64,000 bases of DNA from assembly GCA_036346255.1 (NCBI GenBank), contig CM070628.1:10865840-10929839 (forward strand). The letters run 5' to 3'. Every line of letters starts with the position of its first letter. The first letter of the stretch is position 1. The stretch is from Ampelocalamus luodianensis (taxonomy: Eukaryota > Streptophyta > Magnoliopsida > Poales > Poaceae). Below are positions 57,201 to 64,000 of the stretch, piece after piece. Both the position numbers and the translations under genes were made by a program. The notes beneath the pieces were generated by a model. That model did not search any database. It was not told where the DNA came from and saw only the letters and a list, made by a program, of their open reading frames with translations.

Positions 57201-59395
57201 TAAGTCTTAACAAAGTTACGACCAGTACATAGTTTTGTTTGATTGATTATCTTACAGCCTTAAAATCTCTTTTACCCATTTTTTGAAGTTCTTTTCTCTG
57301 ACGAAATCAGAGATCGAGTGAAGATGATTTGCGCTGGGGAGCCTAATGAGAAGGCTTTATTCCCTGGTATTTTGGCAATTGTCTATGAAGAAGAGAGACT
57401 GAGGAGACTTAAGGTAGATAATCACTTTTTCTTCATCTTTTAGATATATTTCGACCTGTTTTTATTTACTTTGACATACAGGCGGTTGGGTTGAAGATTA
57501 TCAAATCCGTTGAGGGTTCTGATCCTACCATAGCTCTGACTGAGTCCTACCCAGAGGCCGTGGAAGAAGATGGCCTTCTAGAGGTAAAAAGAGCGTTTGT
57601 AGGAAGAAATATATATTTTAGATGAAAAAATTTTATCACCTAATCAAATTTGATTTGACTTAGGTGGGAGAGATGAAAGACCAGTAGAGCAAAGTTGCAG
57701 AAGTCGTAAGCCCCGGAGTGGTCGTTCACACCTGACAGTTGTTGCAGGAACAACTGTTCTGGAGGTTGATGATATCTCTGACCAGATGGTCGAGAATATC
57801 ATTTTTGACCTCTTGTTGGAGGACACAAGGGTTACGACCAGCCCTACCGGTTCGAAATCGGTGAAGTTACCAGTCGAAAGCCAGCGCGATGGATTTTACT
57901 CCGATGCGTACAAGGTTAAAACCAAAAAATCGACCAAGTACGCATAAATGAAAAAGTCATGTGAATACATACCTTGGATTTTTTTATATATTGGAAACAT
58001 GAATTCCCTTTTCTTCTTCTGAATAGATCTTCCGGTGTTCCAGTCGTTTCTGACCAGAACATTCCTCGGGAAAAGGTTCCCAAGGATGAAGTGGTTGTGG
58101 ATGTTCCCAACCAGAACGCTCCTCAAGCAAAAGTTGTTGAGGACGATGTGATTAAGGAAGCCCCCGAGTAGGCATCAGTACCAACGTCTACTCAGGATCC
58201 ACTAGTGATTCTAACTCCGTTTGTGGAGGTAGACATCCTCGAAGATTCTCAACAGGTTCCGTCCCCTGTTGGCAATTCTTCTCAATCTAACAAGTTCCCT
58301 TTTCACCCTCGATTTATCGAGGATAAGGAGCTAGATGAGGCCTAGGGGAAGATATCGGGCCATTAAGCCAAGATAAGCTCCGATATTATTTTTGTCAAAT
58401 ATAATGGCGTGGCAATTCGGTTGAGTATTTACGACCACTTTCATAGCTCTTCCTTTGAAAAACTTATGAAGAAGAGTGCTATTTTTGTAGCATTTGGTCG
58501 AAAATTATGCTGCGATTGGAGGACTCCGGATAAGGCTCCTAGAATAGAAACACTCCGAATTGAAAAGTAAGAACTTTTCTCCTTAACTTGTCTTCTTACT
58601 CTTTACTATCTTGTCCCTCTTTTGCAAATTAATTTCTCCATTATCACTTGTGATAGATTTGGAGAAAATTAAAGACGAGGTTGTGGCTAAAGAATCCATG
58701 ATAATAAAGCTCAAAGAAGAGTACCAAGCCAAGGACTAGTCGATCACATATGTGACGACCAGACAAAAAGAGGTTTTCGACTCTTGTGAGAAAGAAATCA
58801 AAGGTAACTGGTCGTAGACTTGACTAGTACACCATGTCTCTAATTTATGTGTATGTTAACTTTTATCTACTCGTGCAGAGAAAACTCAAGCACTTAAAAG
58901 AGCAGAAAAAGCCTTTGAGTTCAAGCGTGGCCAAGGGGCTGAACTTGAGCGGAGTCTTGAAGACAAAGTCAAGTCTCTGAACAAGATGCTCTTCGACCTG
59001 GGATCGGGAATGCAATTGCCCATTTTGAGAGACCCTGCAAAGAAGATCAATTTTCTTGGCCATCAACTCGAGGGCCTAAAAAAATGTGATAGAAACTTTT
59101 CGAGAGAACCATGCCAGGACAATGAAGGAAGCTATTCCAAATGGAGTTAGTGTTTCTTTGGTGGCCAAGGCTTGCGACCAATGAAGTTCTTATTCATCTT
59201 GGAGTGCTTATATTGAAGAAGACTTAGACCAAGAAAGCAGTTGCTCGGATGATGAAGTGACCAAGTTGCTCGAGAAAGTAAAACCTCTCGGAACCAAGGT
59301 TGCATGCGCGTGAGAATCATTGAAGCAATGAGACTAGGAAATGGAAGTCGGATCTCCGTCACACAGCGACCAATCTGGCGGTTCTAACAAGTAGA
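57200..59395 (+). pseudogene. Multi-exon coiled-coil gene-like relic, unidentified
   Basis: Plus-strand coding-looking blocks separated by intron-like AT-rich gaps with GT/AG edges: FFSDEIRDRVKMICAGEPNEKALFPG...VYEEERLRRLK (about 57293-57413); AVGLKIIKSVEGSDPTIALTESYPEA (57482-57581); a Val/Glu-rich acidic stretch (58026-58171); and KTQALKRAEKAFEF...AELERSLEDKVKSLNKM (about 58878-58990), a coiled coil. A last part reads ARTMKEAIPNGVSVSLVAKACDQ and EEDLDQESS (59110-59240). Several stops interrupt it. I recall similar coiled-coil proteins annotated as retrotransposon-associated in grasses, but I cannot name a family. It ends abruptly against the gag relic. Confidence 0.5.
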
Positions 59396-59405
59396 AGGAT
59401 GTAAG

Positions 59406-60618
59406 TTAACTTTGTAAATAAAATTTCATAGGTGAATTCAACATAATGTAACACAAAGAATCAGTAGGAGAAATTTTAGTCAAAACTTCTTTATGTCTAA
59501 CCAATTCCACGTGATCATTATATGTGATTAACTCATTACATAAATCACTCAAAACAACAGGCAATTCCATTATTTCATCACATGGTGCACTCAAGTCGGT
59601 AGGTAAATCAATAATTTTATCACATGGTGCACTCAAATCAATGTAGTCTGTATTCTCTACTTGAAATATGTGTATATCAGAATTATTTTTCACTAATTTT
59701 TGCTCTAAAATAGCATGAACAGTGGACAATTGTAGTTCTTCACAAGCATACTCACCTTGAGTGATGATAGCACCATGATCTTTACCTTTTTGGCTCTCCT
59801 CAGAAGATGTAGGTGCATCCATCTCCTCATCTTCCTTCTCAACCAATGGAGTCGATGGTTCAATCAGCTCATTCTCCTCTTTGGCATGGTTCTCAACTTC
59901 CTGTAAATTGTTAGTCACAAAAAAGACACAAACATAGGTTTGTTCTCATGTTCCCTATCATCAAGTATTGTCAATTTCTCCTCAATCTGACGTTCAACCT
60001 TACAAGCAAGTATAAACAAATGAGGGGGGAATTATATTCTTTGTGAACAAGAATATCCTGAATTTCTTGATTAAGCCCACTTAAGAATCTATTCTCTGTA
60101 GCTTCAACATGTTCCTCTAAGCCACAACGCAACAAACGAGTTTTCAATTCATGATAGTATTCCCTTACAGTTCTACTACGTTGTTTTAAATGTTGTAATC
60201 TAGCTAACAAATAATCAACATGATATTTAGGGACAAATTCATCTCTCAAAAGTTTCTTTAATGCATGCCAAGTTTGAGGCACTCTTCCATGTCTACGTAA
60301 ATGCTTCCACCAAAGTATTGCATCTTCAACAAAAATACTAGTGACAGCTTTAATCTTTTGTCTATCAGACAAATCATAATATTCAAATTCTTTGTCTAAA
60401 GCTATCTCCCAGTCAATATAGGCATCATGATCAAATTTACCAGCAAAAGAAGGCACAGTGAGTTTAGTTTTACCAGACTTACTATCACGTTCATGTACCT
60501 CCTGTGGTGGATAATCGCGTCTCAAGCGTGCATCTTCCTTGTGAACTTTCTTGCACTCCCGTTCAATGGCTCAAAGAAGACGTGGATCTATCTTGTAATC
60601 ATCTCGTGAACCTGCCAT
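59406..60618 (-). pseudogene. Ty3/gypsy gag remnant
   Basis: From ATG 60618 (MAGSRDD...) the frame meets a TGA at about codon 15 and then stays open through LTVPSFAGKFDHDAYIDWEIALDKEFEYYDLSD...ILWWKHLRR...TWHALKKLLRDEFVPKYHVDYLLARLQHLKQ...TVREYYHELKTRLLR, ending in GLNQEIQDIL. This is the retrotrans_gag core (capsid) of grass gypsy elements. A separate downstream frame (59918-59406) is acidic (EENELIEPSTPLVEKEDEEMD), with repeats of LSAPCD(K/E)I. It is cut off at 59406 without zinc knuckle or protease. A lysine/arginine-rich end normally preceding the knuckle is also missing. Confidence 0.85.
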
Positions 60619-60667
60619 AGTTAGTAGAAAACAAGGGAACAAATCGCTGTGTATATGTCCCTATGAA

Positions 60668-60959
60668 CTACTAGGCTATGATACCACTTGATGAACCACA
60701 GAGGTCCTAATTTGGCCCGATCTTTCGATGAGAAGATAAGTTCAGTAGTAGTCGCTCAACTCTCACGATCCTGGCTACGAACTCGCAAGGCCCGAAACCA
60801 CGCAATCGCTGAACTGCTCGACAAGTCATTATCAACCGTGCACGAATACCCGGATGACCTGACCACGAAGGTCAATTCCTGCATACAGCGAAGAACTGTA
60901 GCTCTGATACCACTTGATGAACCACGGAAGTCCTAATTTGGCCCTATCTTTTGATGATT
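60668..60959 (-). repeat. Duplicated primer-binding-site/leader segment
   Basis: Two direct copies of a ~57-bp segment: 60673-60731 and 60901-60959. On the minus strand each reads CCAAATTAGGAC...GTGGTTCATCAAG, then TGGTATCA(T/G)AGC. The right copy has the canonical PBS TGGTATCAGAGC; the left copy, nearer to gag, has TGGTATCATAGC. About 170 bp lie between them. They mark the LTR/leader boundary of the gag-bearing element (LTR edge probably TTCATCA at about 60919). Confidence 0.75.
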
Positions 60960-61320
60960 GCAGCATGCACAGAAGGAATTTGGAGGTGAGACCAAATCCG
61001 TTTGAAAGAGGATGAGATAAGCTTTCAATCAAGTACTCGTGGACCTCAAACGGAGTTCGTATGCGAAAGTTATGTCTATTTGAAGTTAGGGTTGTCGCCG
61101 GAGGCCGAACTGGATTCCAGAACGTGTCCAATTTGAGCTCTTGCTTGGCTTGGACACCAAGTGATGTGGTGCTGCACAAATATACATTTTCATCGTTAGG
61201 TAGCATCATATAGTTCATATAATATAAAGACACTCCTAAAAACGAGCTCACCTGATAATTTAAGTAAAGTGTACGAGCTATTGTATTTGGAACAACAAGC
61301 ATAGCAAATTTAATTGTATC
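60960..61320 (-). repeat. Probable truncated 5' LTR of the gag-bearing element
   Basis: Minus-strand sequence upstream of the right-hand PBS copy, containing GACATAACTTTCGCATACGAAC and ending in the junction near 61320. As it directly precedes a primer-binding site it should be the 3' part of a 5' LTR. There is no second LTR copy to define its length. An open frame through it (60832-61302) has no domain. Confidence 0.5.
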
Positions 61321-61322
61321 TA

Positions 61323-63309
61323 TAGGGTCATGTCCTCATCATCATCTTCTGGAATTAGGTCATGCTGAAGATAATTGTAGATCGACGCCATCCAATCTCT
61401 ACCTTGATCATGATGGCGCCAACCATCAATGACCTGTGTAGCATCCATGTTCGTAGAACCGAGGTGTATGACCTCCTTGTGAACATTTATGTCCTCGGAA
61501 GGCTCTACCACCGAGGGTGAATCGAGTTACTCGAGAAAAACTCTGGGCGGGACGATTGACCTAGTGGAGGCCATCCGCACCAACTGGTCTGCCAGAAAGT
61601 TTTCCTTTCTAAGAATATGTTGGATCTGAAAACCGAAGAAGTGCTTTTCGAGTTTCCGTAGTTCCGCCAGGTAAGATGACATCTTGGTACTAGAGCATTG
61701 ATACTCTTTTCCTACTTGATTCGCTACTAGTTGAGAATCGTCTTTCACTAGTAATCTGCGAATCCCGAGCGAACGAGCTACTCGGAGTCCTGTCAGCAAA
61801 CCTACATATTCTGCCACATTATTTGTAACAGGAAATTTTAACTGGATAACGTATTTTAAGTGTTCGCCAATAGGGGAAATCAAGACGACTGCAGCCCCCG
61901 AACCTGTGAGCATCAAGGAACCGTCGAAGTATATTATCCACTCGTCATGGCATTCATACTCGGGCCCTTGGGTGGGTTCAGGGTTCGTCCATTCGGCAAT
62001 GAATTTTGCTATTGCCTGGGACTAGATTGTTGTTCGTGAGGTGAAATGGAGGTCGAACGCCCCAAGCTCAACCGCCCATTTTGCTATTCGTCCTGATGAC
62101 TCCCTGTTTCTAAGGACTTGACCAAGGGGATATCCGGTTGTTACAACCACTTTGTGGACCTGAAAATAATGCCTTAGTTTCCTTGAAGCCATAAGGAGAT
62201 TATAGAACAACTTTTGTACCTGTGGATACCATTCCTTTGGTCCATGTAAGACTTCGCTTACGTAATATACCGGTTGTTGGACGTTGTCGCATTCTACGAC
62301 CAATACACCACTGACTACTTGTGGCGTTGCCGCTACATAAATCAGCAATGTCTCCCCCGATCTCGGAGAAACTAAGATCCGAGCACTCGTAAGGTACTTT
62401 TTAAGTTCTTCGAAGGCATCGTTTGCCTCTTTAGTCCACTCGAAACTCCCATGTTTCGAAGAAGTTTAAATAAAGATAATCCTTTTCTCCTAACTTTGCT
62501 ATGAAACGACTTAGCACTGCCAAACAGTCGGTTAGTTTTTGAACTTCCTTCTTCGTGGTCGGAGGGCGCATCTAGTCGATGGCGAGATCTTCGTTGGGTT
62601 GGCTTCGATGCCTTTAGCCGAAACTAAGAATCCAAGAAGCTTACTAGAAGAAACTCCGAACACACACTTTTCTTGATTTAACTTAAGGTTATGGCGTCTT
62701 AAGTTATTGAAAGTCTCATGTAGGTCCGGAATGTGATCACCAACGTTGATGCTTTTTACGACCAAATCATCAACGTAGGCTTTCAGATTCCGACCTATCT
62801 GTGAATTAAAGGTTTTTGCATCAACCTTTGGAAAGTTGCACCAGCATTTTTGAGACCAAATGACATCTTTACATAACAGTAAGTGCCGTATGGAGTGATG
62901 AAGGAAGTTTTCTCTTCATCGTCTTTACTCATATTAATCTGGTGGTACCCTGAGTACGCATCTAAAAAACTTAACAACTCACACCCGGAAGTAGAGTCCA
63001 CAAGTTGATTAATGCGTGGAAGGGGAAGTCATCTTTCGGAGAAGCTTTATTTAGATCTGTTAAGTTAATACACATTCGCCATTTCCCATTGGATTTTCTA
63101 ACCATTACAAGATTGGCGAGCCACTCTGGGTGGTCGACTTCACGAATAAACCCAGCCTTGAGGAGCTTGTCGATCTCCGACTGGATTGCGTCCTTTCGAT
63201 CAGGTGCAAAACGCCTCAGCTTTTGCTTGACCGGTCTCTTGTCAGGCTGAAGAGCTAGCCTGTGCTCAATCACCTCCCTGGGGACTCCGGGCATGTCGGA
63301 CGCCTGCCA
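61323..63309 (-). pseudogene. Ty3/gypsy pol remnant (RT, RNase H, linker)
   Basis: Reading leftward: MPGVPREVIEHRL and KAGFIREVDHPEWLANLVMVRK (63294-63100); FLDAYSGYHQINMSKDDEEKTSFITPYGTYCYVKMSFGLKNAGATFQRLM (62965-62815); AYVDD with catalytic YVDD at 62777-62766; LNQEKCVFGV...KLLGFLVS (62690-62630). Then comes the RT connection and first RNase H region (62348-62022). A second RNase H-like domain follows (61916-61527; NNVAEYVGLLTGLRVARSLGIRRLLVKDDSQLVANQV). The dual RNase H and wording fit the Tat/RIRE2-type gypsy clade. Frameshifts separate the blocks. Integrase is missing; the linker (DWMASIYNYLQ) stops at 61320. Confidence 0.88.
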
Positions 63310-64000
63310 GACTGTGAGAATCCCGGTTTATTTGGCTTGTAATGCTTAACCAACCACCTGGCCTTAGCATCACAAATCAAATAAACCAAGCCTCGAGATA
63401 TGTATACTTCCCAGAACTGCAGTATACACACCTCTTCACAAAATTATGCATCAATTCCATTCAATCGCATAGAACCGAAACACAACAATAAAAGACATAC
63501 ATAATAGAGATTTATTACAACAAGGGCCAACCGGCCAAAATAGCAACTAAATAACAATAAGACAGCGAAAACAAAAGGGCCATAAGATGGCAATAAACAA
63601 AAGAGCCAATTAGTGTGCCTTTACCCACAAGGCAACCAACCGGGCCGCCAAGCTAGTCGTCAAACCCGAAGTACATCTCACAAAAGGGAAGCCCTTGGGG
63701 CTCACCTTCTTCCTCTGCAACAAAAACATTAAGCAAAACAACTGAGTACAAAAATTATTTTTGTACTCGCAAGACTGACGTGTAAGGGTAACAGAACTAT
63801 AATTAACTACATGCAAGCTTTATTTAAGTGGACGGGGCTCTGGACTTACTTTTAGCATAAAGCAAGTTTTCATTTGCAATAATGTAATAGATTCAAAGCA
63901 ATTTGACAAACTGTTTGTAATTGTTGAAATAACAGCGATACAAAATAATAATAACAACAATAAAGACATCCTCGAAGTGACTAACCCGATAGTCACCACA
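63310..64000. repeat. Start of an LTR-like element running off the window
   Basis: The pol coding text ends abruptly at SDxxxW (…GGCAGGCGTCCGACATGCC on the minus strand) and is followed by TGTGAGAATCCCGG at 63310, a TG start typical of an LTR or solo LTR. CAGAC (63305-63309) would be its TSD, but the other end is outside the window. The remainder is AT-rich, with CAACCGGCCAAAAT and CAACCGGGCCG stretches and no coding region. Confidence 0.5.

Overview
The window looks like nuclear DNA from a grass, most likely rice or a close Oryza relative (inferred from gene structure and transposon families, not from a search). It holds two plausible host genes in a dense nest of transposable elements. GT-AG introns, long LTRs with 5-bp target-site duplications (TSDs), hAT, Stowaway and CACTA elements and CTT microsatellites all fit a repeat-rich grass chromosome.

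Layout. 1-1.2 kb: GC-rich then AT-rich unassigned DNA. 1.2-6.5 kb: decayed Ty1/copia element, plus strand, with gag, protease, integrase, RT, RNase H and a 3' LTR. 7.6-10.4 kb, minus strand: an intact five-exon gene for a ZOP1-like U1-type zinc-finger/OCRE protein. A 169-bp hAT MITE lies 168 bp beyond its stop, and a 1.1-kb Ac/Ds-like element lies 150 bp upstream of its ATG. 11.79-30.48 kb: one minus-strand, gypsy-derived, almost non-coding LTR retrotransposon (TSD GATAT). Its right LTR is split by a 10,095-bp CACTA transposon (18806-28900, TSD CCT). The CACTA carries a leftward broken TNP2 transposase gene and a rightward broken second gene (Transposase_24-like plus Ulp1/C48-like). Blocks of its subterminal repeat sit at both ends and twice in the middle.

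33.5-34.4 kb: a 923-bp hAT-like element immediately 5' of the second host gene. 34.65-39.72 kb, plus strand: an eight-exon gene of unrecognised function (430 codons as modelled) with a tandemly duplicated exon and an RNase H-like C-terminal exon. 40.7-56.9 kb: several copies of one large LTR family in both orientations, a Stowaway MITE, and a complete 3.77-kb solo LTR (TSD CTAGT) nested in another repeat. 57-59.4 kb: a multi-exon, coiled-coil, gene-like relic. 59.4-63.3 kb: minus-strand gypsy gag and pol remnants, probably from different elements. 63.3-64 kb: one end of another LTR.

The host genes show no functional link to each other. The clearest new observations are the CACTA with internal copies of its own terminal repeat arrays, the exon-duplicated unknown gene behind a hAT insertion, and the ZOP1-like gene bracketed on both sides by hAT insertions with perfect 8-bp TSDs.
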